In this document: positions 49,297-60,845 of the stretch, one piece after another
How positions within the stretch are numbered: the stretch's first letter is position 1
Layout of the letters: each line of letters starts with the position of its first letter
Assembly: GCA_036365515.1 (NCBI GenBank)
Contig: CM070873.1
Span: 172,530,104 to 172,594,103 of the forward strand
DNA: 64,000 bases
Direction of reading: 5' to 3'
Source of the DNA: Torymus aiolomorphi
Lineage: Eukaryota; Arthropoda; Insecta; Hymenoptera; Torymidae
Program-made: the position numbers and the translations under genes
The notes under the pieces: generated by a model
What the model was told of the DNA's origin: nothing
The model's database searches: none
Seen by the model: the letters and a program-made list of their open reading frames with translations, nothing else

Positions 49297-50570
49297 TAAC
49301 AAGGAAAGTACCCGAACAGCCAAATTCAAAAAAATTCCAAACTCATATTAGAAAGTAGACCTCCATGCGAGATTCACGAAATCATTTTTTTTATCGGCTG
49401 AGAAGCGCTTTATAAGGGTTAAAATCACCCCTAAAGTTTACCCCTAAGAAACGTTTTTTTGATATATCTCGGCTTCTACTTAACTTTTTTTAACGAAACA
49501 AAATGGAAAGAGTTTCTTATTAAAAAGTCAAGAAATCCGTGGTAGTATGCACATTAAGGGTTGCATCCCTAATTTTTTAGAGGGTGAAATTGTGTTTTTT
49601 TAAGAATAATTTTTGTTGCGAGAATTCATAAAATAATTAAAAATAGGTCAAAACATTATTTTTACCAACTACAATAAATAACAGTTGGTGTGTTTGGGCA
49701 TTCTTCGCGAAACAACCCCTTAAGAGGTGGTAAACCACCCCTAACACAAATGAATTAGGTATATTTTTTTTGCAATTATTTTTTTCCTTAAAATGGGTTC
49801 TTGAAGTCGTTAATCGGAATCCACAGTTAGATCCACAATAAAAATTTGAAAATAGTGAATTCAATATGGCGAAAAATTTTTTAGAAATATTTTAAATTCC
49901 ACGAAAAATAGTATGTAGACCCCCTAGCGGAAATTATATTATGTAAATAAGTGTGTAATAATGTAACAATGTTTTGTTATGTTATTCTATTATTTATTAT
50001 TTTTTTATCATACACTTGTATATCGTACGATAAACAAGTGTATGATAATGTAGTTGTTTGTAAAAAAGTGTAAGAAAATGTAACAAATTGTACTTTTCTA
50101 CTGGATTTTGGACGCTTTTACATTTTACCACAGTTTATACCATTTTTTAATAATTTCTTACTTTTCCTTACATTTGTCTACGTTTTATTACTTTTTAATT
50201 TGTACTCTTAATTCAAATTTTATAGGCATTCTTACACTTTCGTACATCTTTTTACATTTTATTATATATTTGTACTTTTAATTACATCTTTTTACGTTTA
50301 TGTACAAATTTTGATACACATTTTACATCGTATCACATATTTGTACACTTTTTTCAAATAGTTCATAATTATACTTTTATAATAATTTATAATTGTACTT
50401 TTATTTAAATAAAGCTATAAATAAAATATTTTCAAAGATGTAAAGAAAAAATACTAAAACGTAATAAAATGTAAATTATTATGTATTAGAAATATAATTA
50501 ATATATGTTACAAAATGTAAGTTAGTGTATAAAAGTTTAAATTTTTACAAATTCTTACAGATTTTTCTAA
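49297..50570 (+). repeat. left terminal inverted repeat of copy 2
   Basis: The outer half holds the motifs shared with copy 1. The inner half is a low-complexity run of GTAAAA, TGTAAGAAA and TTTTACATTTT-type words. A small palindrome, CACTTGTATATCGTACGATA followed by AACAAGTG, lies near 50013. Confidence 0.8.
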
Positions 50571-51898
50571 CAAATACTTCCTTATAATTTCATTAAAATA
50601 AGCTACACAAGGAAATATTTAGAAAACGTAAGGAATTGAAAGAAAATGTAAGAAACTTTAACAACTTGTTAAATATGCCCGAAATCCAGTATCGTATGAT
50701 TTCTTACATTTTGGACAATTTATTCCATTTTATAAGTATTTTCTTATTTTCTTTCATATTTTATAATTTCAGCTAGGAGAGATTTTCATGCTTGTTGAAA
50801 TTATGATAGGTTTTAATAAGAAAAGTTTATTTATGATTTATTAATATAAATTAATATGAACAAAATTTTTAATATAATGATAATTATAACAATTCATGGT
50901 TATTGCGCAATATAAAAGATTACGTACACTTGCATTGATATGGCTTATCTCCCGATTCCACCTCTTTTATTCATAAATAAGTGAAACATCGGTCAGTCGA
51001 AAACAAATATACGTTACTGAACGTTTTTCTACGCTCGTGTTAAATTAATATTCAATGTCAACATTATTTTATGGGTATTAATTGAAAATATAAGTGTCTG
51101 GAGGTACCTGCATCATATTTTTTAATGGCAAGTAAACATTTTACGAGTACGAAATCCTATTTGAATTGAATGATAACAACAATAATAATAGTCGTAAGTA
51201 ACCATATAATTGAAATTTCTTTCTTCTACATAATTATTCAAAATATTTCTAATAGAAGGATATAATAGATATAATATTGAAAAGTTAAATAAAATGCAGC
51301 ATTTTTAAATATAAAACTCGTCAAAATATACAATAAATTTTGAACAAGTGGCCGAAGTTAAGAAAGTCAAATTCAGTCAAAATCTATTATAGAATCTTTA
51401 TTGTACCAATTGTAAATATTTTGATAGTGAAACTTTACTCTTAATACATGCATTGAATTATTTTATGATAGTAAAAATTATGTTTTGATTTTAATGTTTA
51501 GAATTACTGTTACATTACTGTTATTCTAATATATAAAATATGACATACTGACGATTTAATCAGTTAAGTGTAAAAAAATTCATACGAGTGAATAGAAGTA
51601 GTACTATATTTATAATAATAACGTTTAGCAACTATTTAATGCTAATAAAATAGTGTATCTTGTAGACAAAACATTGACAAACAATAACGAATTCCCATGC
51701 ACTTACAAGGGAATTTAGTAAAATGTTTTCCTCAAAAGTTTTGGATGTCTGAATACTTTTTACACTTACTGTACATTCATACTATTGTACATTCCTGTAC
51801 TGTTATGGCTATAAAAAGGCTATAATAACTAAAACTTTTACAGGTTTACACTGCGACTCAACGTATCTAAAAGAAGAAAGAAAATATTTTCCATAAAT
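50571..51898. other. internal 5' region of copy 2
   Basis: AT-rich non-coding sequence between the TIR and the transposase. GTAAGT at 51194 and TTTTACAG at 51836-51843 could be an intron in the 5' leader, which would place the promoter in or near the TIR. This is unproven. Confidence 0.35.
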
Positions 51899-53501
51899 AT
51901 GAATTTGGTAAATGCGATGAATGTTTTATTTATTTTAAACAGTATGTTTCAAGATCAAGAAAAGAAATTACCTGTTAATGACGCTGAAAGAAATGTTGCT
52001 AATATAGTGTATAATATTATAATATCAAGTATAAATGATCGTAGTATTTACGAAGAAACGGAAGAATTTCTATATTATGATGATACCTACGAACCTTACG
52101 ATGACATACCTGCAGATGATTTACATGAAGATATCGATGCAGAAGATATGATAACACTCGAAACTGAAAATCAATGTAGGACCGAATCAGAGAGTATTAA
52201 TTTTTACTACAAAAAGCAAGCTGTGGAGTATTGGTTAAGTAGTAAAAACAAGTTAAAATTTGAAACAGTCCAAAATCGATTCAAAAAATTAAAAACAGCA
52301 CGTCAGCTGTGTAGATGGAGAGATCAAGTGGCAATAGGAGGAAGTAGGATCGATAAATTGAACAAAATTGAGGAATATTGTGTACAAAAATTTAACGTAG
52401 CCAGATCGAATAGAATACCCATTCATGACATTGATGTAAGACGTATGGCAAAAGAAAAAGCATTAGAGTTAAACTTCAATGAATTTAAAGCTTCTAGACA
52501 CTGGTTAAATGAATTTAAACGGCGATTTAATATCGTTTCTCGAAAAATAACAAAAATTATTACTAAAAAATCTATAGATGATTCAGAAGAATGGTCAGCA
52601 CAAAAACAGGAATTTCGCAATAGAGTAAAAAATGCCATCATAAAATATGATGCAAAACGTGTTTATAACTCCGACCAAAGTGGTTTTAATTACGAAATAC
52701 ACAGTGGTCGAACCCTCAATCTTAGAGGAGATAAGTGTAGAGAGTATAGTGCAATCAGTGCATTCGACAACTCATTCTTATACTATCCAACCTACTGTAT
52801 CTGCTGAAGGAAAACTTCTATCACCCTTCTTTTTAGTCATGCAAGAACCAAAGGGAGAGTTTGGAACTATAGTCAGAAAAAATTTATTTGCAGCAGAAAA
52901 TGTTTATGTAATGGCATCGAAATCAGGTAAATTGACTAAAGAACATGTTGAAACTTGTGCGCAAGATGTATATTTTCCATCAACTACCATAACAAGTACC
53001 CTATTGCTTGATTCATGGAGAGGTCACTGCCTAGATATAATTTATAAAGTAAAACCGGAACATAAAACCTTAACGATTCTACAAATTCCACAAAGAACAA
53101 CAAGTGAACTTCAACCGCTTGATATTTACGGTTTTCGAATGTGGAATAACTTCGTTCGAACGTTTTCGGATATGATATTTCTAACAAATGAGGATCTCAA
53201 CTTACACGATAGAAATAATGTAATCAAAATGCATTCATTAGTACATAATCAATTATCAAGTCCCAGGTTTCAAAATTTATTTAAATATGCTTGGTACGCC
53301 GCCGGTTACATTGATGAAAGGCCAGAAAAAATTGAAAACCCAAAAAAATTTTGCTTCAATTCTAATTTTATTACATGCGATATTTGTGGTAAACGAGCGA
53401 TTATAACATGTTCATGGTGCAAAAAGCGCTATGTTTACAACATTTTTTTCATGAATATCATTATTGTAAAACATGTAATCCATGATCGTCAGAATAATTA
53501 G
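51899..53501 (+). pseudogene. pogo/Tigger-like DDE transposase, copy 2 (two or three frameshifts)
   Basis: The frame 51899-52807 holds an acidic N-terminus, a helix-turn-helix-like segment (YYKKQAVEYWLSSKNKLKFE), a second DNA-binding region and the first catalytic Asp in YNSDQSGFN. A shift near 52735 leads to 52647-53501, with LLLDSWRGHC and QPLDIYGFR supplying the other two acidic residues. The C-terminus has a zinc finger CDICGKRAIITCSWC. A last shift near 53425 hides its remaining CysHis residues (HFFHEYHYCKTC in the next frame). Length is ~540 residues. The protein is closely related to that at 28169-29960. Confidence 0.78.
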
Positions 53502-53589
53502 CTAGCTTGCCGTCTACTGTTGGCTGACCCGTAGGATTTAAAATTGGTCGTTGTGCTGCTTAGAAATTGGTAGAATTGTATAAGAATTT

Positions 53590-54826
53590 GTATTAAAAGA
53601 TAATAAATTGTAAAAATCTGTAAGAATTTGCAAAAATTTAAACTTTTATACAGTAACTTACATTTTGTAACATATATTAATTATATTTCTAATACATAAT
53701 AATTTACATTTTATTACGTTTTAGTATTTTTTCTTTACATCTTTGAAAATATTTTATTTATAGCTTTATTTAAATAAAAGTACAATTATAAATTATTATA
53801 AAAGTATAATTATGAACTATTTGAAAAAAGTGTACAAATATGTGACACGATGTAAAATGTATATCAAAATTTGTATATAAACGTAAAAAGATGTAATTAA
53901 AAGTACAAATACATAATAAAATGTAAAAAGATGTACGAAAGTGTAAGAATGCCTATAAAATTTGAATTAAGAGTACAAATTAAACAGTAATAAAACGTAG
54001 ACAAATGTAAGGAAAAGTAAGAAATTATTAAAAAATGGTATAAACTGTGGTAAAATGTAAAAGTGTCCGAAATCCAGTAGAAAAGTACAATTTGTTACGT
54101 TTTCTTACACTTTTTTACAAACAACTACATTATCATACACTTGTTTATCGTACGATAAACAAGTGTATGATAAAAAAATAATAAATAATAGAATAACATA
54201 ACAAAACATTGTTACATTATTATACACTTATTTACATAGTATAATTTCCAGGGGGCCTACATACTATTTTTCGTGGAATTTAAAATATTTCTAAAAAATT
54301 TTTCGCCATACTGAATTCACTATTTTCAAATTTTTATTGTGGATCTAACTGTGGATTCCGATTAACGACTTCAAGAACCCATTTTAAGGAAAAAAATAAT
54401 TGCAAAAAAAATATACCTAGTTCATTTGTGTTAGGGGTGGTTTACCACCTCTTAAGGGGTTGTTTCGCGAAGAATGCCCAAAAACACCAACTGTTATTTA
54501 TTGTAGTTGGTAAAAATAATGTTTTGACCTATTTTTAATTATTTTATGAATTCTGACAACAAAAATTATTCTGAAAAAAACACAATTTCACCCTCTAAAA
54601 AATAAGGGATGCAATCCTTAATGTTCATATTACCACGGATTTCTTGGCTTTTTAATAAGAAACTCTTTCCATTTTGTTTCGTTAAAAAAAGTTAGGGGTG
54701 ATTTTAACCCTTATAAAGCGCTTCCCAGCCGATAAAAAAAATGGTTTCGTGAATCTCGCGTGGAGGTCTACTTTTTAATATGGGTTTGGAATTTTTTTGA
54801 ATTTGACAGTTCGGGTACTTTCCTTG
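53590..54826 (-). repeat. right terminal inverted repeat of copy 2
   Basis: Inverted counterpart of 49297-50570 with few differences. It ends CGGGTACTTTCCTTGT at the outer edge. Confidence 0.8.
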
Positions 54827-55347
54827 TAAGTATTGCTTATAAACTATTAGTGTCTTTTATAATTAGAATGTTTCGGTATTTATTTGGTTATAATATAAAT
54901 AATGTAACATTTTTCAAAATTCAAGTGCACGACAATCGAATAATCAAGTATAAATTTCAGAGATATTTGAGGTTAAAATTTTTTTAACCATTTTTTCAAA
55001 TAGTAATTTCTCGAGAACGGCTCTATGTATCTGAATCGGATAGGCCGCGTTCGAAAGACAATTAAAAATTCTTATATTTTCTAAAAAAAAAATTATCTCT
55101 AGCTAGCACAATTCTTTTGTTATTAAAAAAATGTGAAAAATGAAAAAAATGAGTTTTGTATGTCCAACGATTACGGGAGTGAAATTGTCTTAATCGCATC
55201 AAAATTTATTGTGGAGGTAGATTTTAGATAGTTCCTGGTTGAGTTCTTTTGGCAAAATGATTAGTCCATAAATTTCAGAGATGAAAAAGAATGAATAAAA
55301 AAGAAAAAAAGTTTTATTATTGAAATTCATTAGCAATTTTTATTGTG
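54827..55347. other. non-coding stretch
   Basis: AT-rich, no gene recognised. No continuation of the integrase interrupted at 49297 is visible on the minus strand, so the two flanks of transposon copy 2 do not simply rejoin. Confidence 0.4.
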
Positions 55348-55476
55348 AAATAGTACATTGTGCAACTAGGGAGGAAAATTGTCTTTTTCTAGCGAGGATG
55401 ATTATTGAGCACGAGTGCTCAAAATCATCATCCGAGTCTAAAAAAGTCAATTGCTCCCTTGTTGCTCATAGTACTT
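55348..55476. repeat. hairpin element 9
   Basis: It starts AAATAGTACATTGTGCAACT and ends GTTGCTCATAGTAC. The arms pair GGGAGGAAAATTG with CAATTGCTCCC, and CTTTTTC with AAAAAAG. A central GATGATTATTGAGCACGAGTGCTCAAAATCATC forms a strong inner hairpin. Confidence 0.7.
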
Positions 55477-55564
55477 TTTTTAATAAGTGCAGGAATTGGA
55501 CCTTTTTTGCGTGAAAAGTGAATGGGAGATCGGGTACATCGAATCATCATATAGCGGGAGGAAT

Positions 55565-55640
55565 AGTATATTATGCACCTAGGGAGTAAAAGTAATGAAT
55601 GTCTCCGTGTGGAGAAAAACTACTTTCCCTCCCGGTACTG
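55565..55640. repeat. hairpin element 10 (short or partial)
   Basis: AATAGTATATTATGCACCTAG, then GGGAGTAAAAGTA pairing with TACTTTCCCTCCC around a GTCTCCGTGTGGAGA core. The right terminus is missing. Confidence 0.5.
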
Positions 55641-55757
55641 CGGGAGAGTTCGACAGACGCTCGAAATATTCGATTTTCGATTCACTTTTCTACGCAGAAA
55701 AAGAGCCTTTTTTATGCATGTCTTAAAAAAAATTTATTTTTGGAATTTCAATTTAAT

Positions 55758-55830
55758 AAAAGGAATCAATAAATTAGTTTGAGGAAGCTTAGAGCCGATG
55801 CATTGGCAGCGGGTTTTCAAATCATAAATA
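55758..55830. repeat. dispersed repeat fragment shared with 22558
   Basis: AGTTTGAGGAAGCTTAGAGCC and GCATTGGCAGCGG are repeated from 22575-22615 with few changes. It lies immediately before the mariner gene. Confidence 0.6.
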
Positions 55831-55854
55831 ATAACACATTATAATTTATTGAAT

Positions 55855-56950
55855 ATGTCAAAATTTGTGCCGAATAAAGTGTTTTGCGGGGAGTTTTGCT
55901 TCATTACTTTAATATGAATAAAACAGTGCAGCTGAAGTTCATCGTATTTTAGTGGAAGTGTACAGAGAACATGCTCTAATTGAGCAAACATGTCGGAAGT
56001 TGTTTGCATGTTTTAAAGCTGGTGATTTCGATTTGGATGACAAGGAGCGACCTGGTCAGCCAAAAAAATTTGAAGATAATAATTTGAAGGCATTGCTCAC
56101 TGAAGACTCCGTCAAACACTTAAAGAATCGTCTACTTCATTGAGAGTTGATTTATCAACAGTGGGAAAACATCTTAAAACTTTCGGCATGATCCAGAAGG
56201 AAGGACAATGGGTCCCACATGAATTGTAATCAAGGGATATTGACAGACGTTTTTTCACGTACGAACTGTTCCTCCAACGGCAGAAAAGAAATAGTACATT
56301 AGGAGCGCAGCGAGGGACCTAAGTGTGGACTTAGTTACACCGTGCTATAAAGGTGTTTTGCATTGAATTGTTACCGGTGACGAAAAGTGGATCCATTATG
56401 ACAATCCGAAGCACAGAAAGTCATGGGTTAAGCCTGGCGAGCCATCAACTTCAGTGACAAAGCCAATATCCATGAGTCAAAGCTCTTGCTCTGTATTTGG
56501 TGGGATCAGAGGGGTGTCATTTACTACGAACTTCTAAAACCGCATAAAACCGTAACTCGGGATCCCTACAGACTGCAACTGATGCGCTTGAGCTATGCAT
56601 TGAAAGGAAGACGGTCAGAATACTCCAAAAGATCCGAAAAAGTCATTTTGCTGCACGACAATGCTCGCCCACACGTTGTAAAACCGGTAAAAACGTACCT
56701 GTCAACACTTAAATGCGAAGTACTACCGCACGCGCCATATTCTCCAGATATTGCTCCCAGCGACTACCACTTGTTTCGATCAATGGCTCATAGCTTGTGT
56801 GAGCAGAAGTTCACATCTTATGATGATTGTAAAAAATCGGACGATTCGTGGATTTCATCTAAATACGAAGAGTTCTTTCTACGCGCTATTTGTTCACTGC
56901 CCGAAAGATGGTCAAAAGTAGTAGAAAGCGATGGGCAATACTTTAATTAA
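55855..56950 (+). pseudogene. mariner D34D transposase (multiply broken)
   Basis: The start MSKFVPNKVF is followed by frame breaks. The helix-turn-helix part includes EQTCRKLFACFKAGDFDLDD and KERPGQPKKFED (55952-56143). The catalytic region has TGDEKWIHYDNP near 56378-56413, VILLHDNARPHV near 56643, and PYSPDIAPSDYHLF near 56738. The Asp spacing in the last two is the D34D of mariner. The C-terminus ERWSKVVESDGQYF is intact. The stretch RQKRK...LHRIVTGD is split by the hairpin insertion. Similarity is closest to the mauritiana/cecropia-type mariners. Confidence 0.85.
56289..56350. repeat. hairpin element 11, inside the mariner transposase
   Basis: AAATAGTACATTAGGAGCGC, the AGCGAGGGACC segment, CTAAGTGTGGACTTAG and an end GTGCTATAAAG. 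It has the AATAGTACATT start and the GAGCGCAGCGAG core of the family. The flanking mariner codons continue on both sides, so this is an insertion. Confidence 0.75.
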
Positions 56951-57025
56951 TGTATTTTTTGATTTTCATGTGAAATAAATATTTTTTCATTAAAAAAACG
57001 CTACGAATTAATTATAACACCCTAT

Positions 57026-57629
57026 ACATATATATAATTTCCTCCTCTTTCGATCTACAAGATCCAAGTTTTTGAGATATAGCATGTTTTCTTTTTTTTT
57101 TGAGGTCAACTTAAGAAAATTTTACAAATCTGACGACACCATAGAAAAGCTAAAAAAAGAAAACAGCGAAATGACCTAAGCATTATTTTTGAAAGTCCAT
57201 TTTAGCCCTTCAAACACGAACTGAAAACAGCACGATTCCGCGCTCCTGCACAGCGCTTGCTGAATGCACTAATCAACAGTCTATCACTGAGGGTCAGTAT
57301 GGAAATCTGTACTAATCTGAAAGATATTTGATACAAATATACAAGATGATTTGAGTATAAAAATAAAAATGAACATTGTGCCATGGCTAATATGACCTAG
57401 TTGTCGAAGCTAATAAAAATTATACTATAATAATAATAATAATAAAAAATTATAATGCAAGCGTAAAGCCACCATTTTCCTGATACATAGATATACTGTA
57501 TACCGTGCTCTATCGCCAAGCGGTCAGTAGTTTCACTTTTCGCCACCGAAAATGTTAGAATCCAATACTCGAGCCCCCCGATTCATCGACCCTCGCACGC
57601 TGCGTTAAACGATGCGTGCAAAAATCTCA
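57026..57629. other. non-coding stretch
   Basis: No gene is recognised. A TAA trinucleotide run lies near 57428-57450. Confidence 0.4.
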
Positions 57630-57753
57630 CTTCTCGCACGTCGTGTCAAAATATACGGTTCGACACTTGTGTGAGAAGTTGATTTTCTCCTCGTGTGACT
57701 GTTTGCACCCGAGCGAAGCGAGTCCTCACACTAGTATCGAAATGTACTATTTC
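57630..57753. repeat. hairpin element 12
   Basis: ACTTCTCGCAC...GTGTGAGAAGT and CGTGTC...GACAC form one stem. GTGTGACTG, the core GAGCGAAGCGAG and TCCTCACAC form a second. The right terminus CTAGTATCGAAATGTACTAT is the reverse complement of the left end of element 1. Confidence 0.65.
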
Positions 57754-57907
57754 TAAAGTGCTCGAATCTACCGCTGCAAAATCATCCTCATAAATGTGGG
57801 GCTTAGAGCAAAAACGGGACTTATTCTTTCTCAGTGTAGATTTAATTTGCGCCCTAGGGCGATAATCTAGTTTTATTTTTTTTTTTCAAATAACTTTTTT
57901 TATGATT
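57754..57907. other. short AT-rich spacer with GATT target site
   Basis: Ends with GATT at 57904-57907, repeated after the LTR at 58985-58988. Confidence 0.5.
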
Positions 57908-58984
57908 TGTAACGGGATGGCTAGTGGGGGAAAATCCCAACAAGCCACAGGCCAGCGATGCCCTAGAACACGGTGCCGCGGGTGTCAGACTAAAATGACT
58001 TGCCCGGGGATCTGCTCCTGGAATCCCGAAAACAACGCGAAGATCGCACACGAACTTCGCTTTCCAACTAATTGGATCGCTGAGTGAAAAGCGCGCGCTC
58101 GAAAAGTAAAGCGCGCGGCCGCTATGCTCAGATATGAAAACGACCGGCGGAGTCGTTTTCCCGCGGAGGCGGCGGTATCCGGGAGAAGGACAGGTTGTAA
58201 TGAACAACGCGACGAGTAACTAGATATCACAGTATATTTAAAATCACTAATCTCTACAAGCACAACGCACGTGCTGATAAGAACAATGAGTTAGTTCGCG
58301 CGCGACCGTTAATATTCAAACGCGCGAACTATACGGCGCGCGGCGAAGCTGCTATGCTCGAGCGCAGTGTTAAGTACGGCGAGCTGACACACACTCGCAC
58401 GTACACGGCACAGAAAGCTTGCACGGGGCGATTTCCGTGCGAGCCTTTACAATAAACCCGCGAGAGGAGAGTAGAAAACTTACGTTAGGAAGGAGCAGCC
58501 GGTGCACTCGACTCTCTCTCTCGCTCCCTGTCGTTCGCACAGCAGTTGCGCTCTCTCTCTCTCTCTCTTGCTCGCTGTATTGGGTCGGCAGGCGGGCTGG
58601 CTGCCGGCTCCTCGCTCGCAGTCTAGTTCTGCTCGTGGCACACGCTACGCGGTATCGCTCTCTCTCTGTCTCTCTTGTGTGCGCCTCCACTATTTGCGGC
58701 GCCTCCACTACACTCGCGAGGTCTCACAAAACGATAGGACGGCGCGGACAAGTAAACTCACGAAGACACGAAGGAGATCCTACTTGCGCGACGGCAGACA
58801 CGAAGATGGCTCCTTTTTCTCGCGGGAACAAGTTAGCAGCTTCGCGACGGATGACGGGCATTTTACGCGTCGCGAGACCGATTCGCTACGCGCGGCGCGC
58901 CTCGATTCGGCTGCGCAGGAGTTGCGCGCGCGCGCTCACTACCTTCGCGCGGTAGATTAGAATCGCGGCTAGACACGCGTTACA
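57908..58984. mobile_element. solo LTR, GC-rich (1077 bp), TSD GATT
   Basis: It begins TGTAACGGGATGG and ends GACACGCGTTACA, giving 7-bp inverted ends TGTAACG/CGTTACA. Direct repeats GATT (57904-57907 and 58985-58988) flank it. Composition is far more GC-rich than the surroundings (58080-58960), with CT-rich tracts near 58510-58670. No coding domain is recognised inside. Long frames on both strands follow from GC content. Structure fits a recombined solo LTR of a retrotransposon. Confidence 0.7.
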
Positions 58985-59141
58985 GATTATTATAACTAAA
59001 AAAATAATTTTTCCTTTTAAAGAGTGTATGCAAAGAATCATTTTTATATTTTATACATGTTGAATTACATTGATTTTAAGTAGTAATAAGGACGTTAGAT
59101 TACAAGGGTTAGTACGGAGCTACTTTCTTCTATAATAAAGT

Positions 59142-59320
59142 AATAGTATATTGTGTGCCAAGGGCGTAAAGTGGGTTTTTTTAGTCCGTGTGTGGGGTTG
59201 CAGTACGAGGCGAAGGTGAGCTAGCACGAGCCGAAGGCGAATGCGTTTGCGAACCGAAGGCGAGTATTGCAACCACACGAGGTCAAAAAACCCACTTAGC
59301 CCTTGGTGCACACCATATTT
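59142..59320. repeat. hairpin element 13 with triple core
   Basis: AATAGTATATTGTGTGCCAAG pairs with CTTGGTGCACACCATAT. AAAGTGGGTTTTTT pairs with AAAAAACCCACTT. TGTGGGGTTGCAGTAC pairs with GTATTGCAACCACA. The centre holds three variants of GAGCCGAAGGCGAG. Confidence 0.8.
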
Positions 59321-59612
59321 TTTGTACCGCAAGTATAGATTTTTGCGTCTTTTCAAAATATCGATGATTTTCTTAAACAATCTTGAAAACTCCATTCAAA
59401 AACGACAGCGGGCGGGAAAACTTTTTCCCGCCCGCTGGTCGGCAAACGATCGCTTTCGGCTCTATTAATAGGTTCAAAAAACGCGAAAATCGTGCTTGCG
59501 GTACAAAAAATCCATTTTAAGCTATAATTAGTTTTTTATATTTTTAAAGATTTATATAAAACAATTCCCGAATTAGGCTTACTTGTTGAAATAATATTCT
59601 AAATCTACTGTA

Positions 59613-60845
59613 TTGTTCTGTTTTGTCTTGAATGTATTTTCAGCTGGCAATTTTGTTTACATAATAAACAATAAAAATAAAAAAATTATTTGTAGGGCAA
59701 GGGAAAACGGAGAGGCTGAAGAGGTACCTATGAATCATCTGCATGCTATTCATTCAGAGGAAGCTAACGAAGGTTCACGTACAAATGATACAAATACTGT
59801 TGACAAAGAGAAAATTTGTCAAGAGGATACTCAAGAGGATACTCAAGAGGAAACTCAAGAGGAAACTTATCAAAAGGATACTCAAGAGGATACTCAAGAG
59901 GACATTCAAGAGGATACTCAAGAGGGTATTAAAGAGGATACTCAAGAGGATCCTCAAGAGGACACCCAAGGGGGCACTCAAGAGGACACTCTAGCTGACA
60001 CTCAAGAGGATACTCAAAAGGATACTCAAGAGGACACTCAAGAGGATACTCAAGAGGAAACTTATCAAGAGAATACTCAAGAGGAAATTTATCAAGAGAA
60101 TACTCCAGAGGAAACACGTCCAGAGGATGGTTATCAAAAGGTTATCCATAAAGAGAATGTTCATAAAAGTGATACTGATCGAGTGGCCATTCGTCAAGAG
60201 AACAATTATCAAGAATACATTCATGAAGAGGATAATAGCTTTCTAGAAAACATAAGTGAAGAACACAATTTTGATTTTACCAAAGAGAGTACAAGTACAA
60301 CTTCATTTAAACCCGAAAATCCTGATATAGATTATAACTCAAAAACAAAGAAAACCTCGAAAATACAATATATAAGTCATCGAATTACAAATCCGATACA
60401 CTTTTATGACGAACTAAAGAAGGTAAATGACGATCATGGATTTCGAGAACAATGCTCTTTTCATGATATTTTTATTGAAAAACATCATGATGTTGGACTC
60501 TGCGCAAAGTTAAAATTAAGATGTAATATTTGTGAATATTCCAAATGGATTGATTTAACTGATGATGATCCCAAAATTATGCCTTTAAATAAAAGTGTAG
60601 TTGTTGGAACAATAGCCGCAGGAATTGGATACTCTGAATTGAAGCAACAGCTTGGAGCAATGGCAATACCGTGCATGACTGATGTATCGTATAGAAAACA
60701 ACAACAAGCTTTGGTTTCAAGTTTTGAAAAATCTGCTGAAGAATCAATGCAGGAAGCAGTTGCAATGGAAAAAGAGTTGGCTATAATGGAAGGAAACGTC
60801 ATTGATGGAATCCCTTTTATAACAGTTATTGTAGATGGATCGTAG
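59613..60845 (+). pseudogene. Mutator-like element transposase, N-terminal half with acidic QEDT repeats
   Basis: A 410-residue frame. Residues ~70-170 are ~24 tetrapeptide-type repeats (QEDT, QEET, QEDI and variants; 12-bp DNA units at 59815-60115). A zinc-binding CNICEYSKW follows. Next comes the Mutator-like transposase domain, with VVVGTIAAGIGYSELKQQLG, IPCMTDVSYRKQQQ and the first catalytic Asp in TVIVDGS. The next codon is TAG where tryptophan is expected, so the frame stops there. The natural start is unclear. TTATTTGTAG at 59688-59697 could be a splice acceptor, making the initial residues intronic. Confidence 0.72.

Larger units (their letters stand above)
49297..54826 (+). mobile_element. 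long-TIR pogo-like DNA transposon, copy 2 (~5.5 kb)
   Basis: Outer ends ACAAGGAAAGTACCCGAACA (left) and ACAAGGAAAGTACCCGAACT (right, reverse complemented) start inverted repeats of about 1.25 kb (49297-50570 and 53590-54826). One transposase gene lies between them. The TIRs share with copy 1 a TTTTTTTATC-G segment, a GGGTGA/TTCACCCC-type box, the ATATCTCG block and GGTTGCATCCC/GGTTGCACCCC-like boxes. Copy 2 has far fewer coding lesions than copy 1, so it is younger or was better maintained. It lies in a gypsy integrase gene. Confidence 0.8.
55855..57025 (+). mobile_element. mariner element, degraded, with inserted hairpin
   Basis: The coding region starts near 55855 and ends TAA 56948-56950. 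The right end GCTACGAATTAATTATAACACCCTATA (to ~57025) has the form of a mariner terminal repeat next to a TA. The left terminal repeat is not recognised and may have been replaced by the dispersed repeat at 55758-55830. A hairpin element is inserted at 56289-56350. Confidence 0.7.

Noticed and set aside
57508..57580. Sequence resembling tRNA box A and box B spacing
   Set aside because: No clover-leaf with a good acceptor stem could be formed by eye. At best it is a decayed SINE head.
58370..58960. Three overlapping frames of 112-178 residues
   Set aside because: They lie in the GC-rich solo LTR, overlap each other on both strands and have no recognisable domain.
59775..60224. Minus-strand Leu/Ser/Ile-rich frames opposite the QEDT repeats
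   Set aside because: They are antisense shadows of the 12-bp coding repeat.
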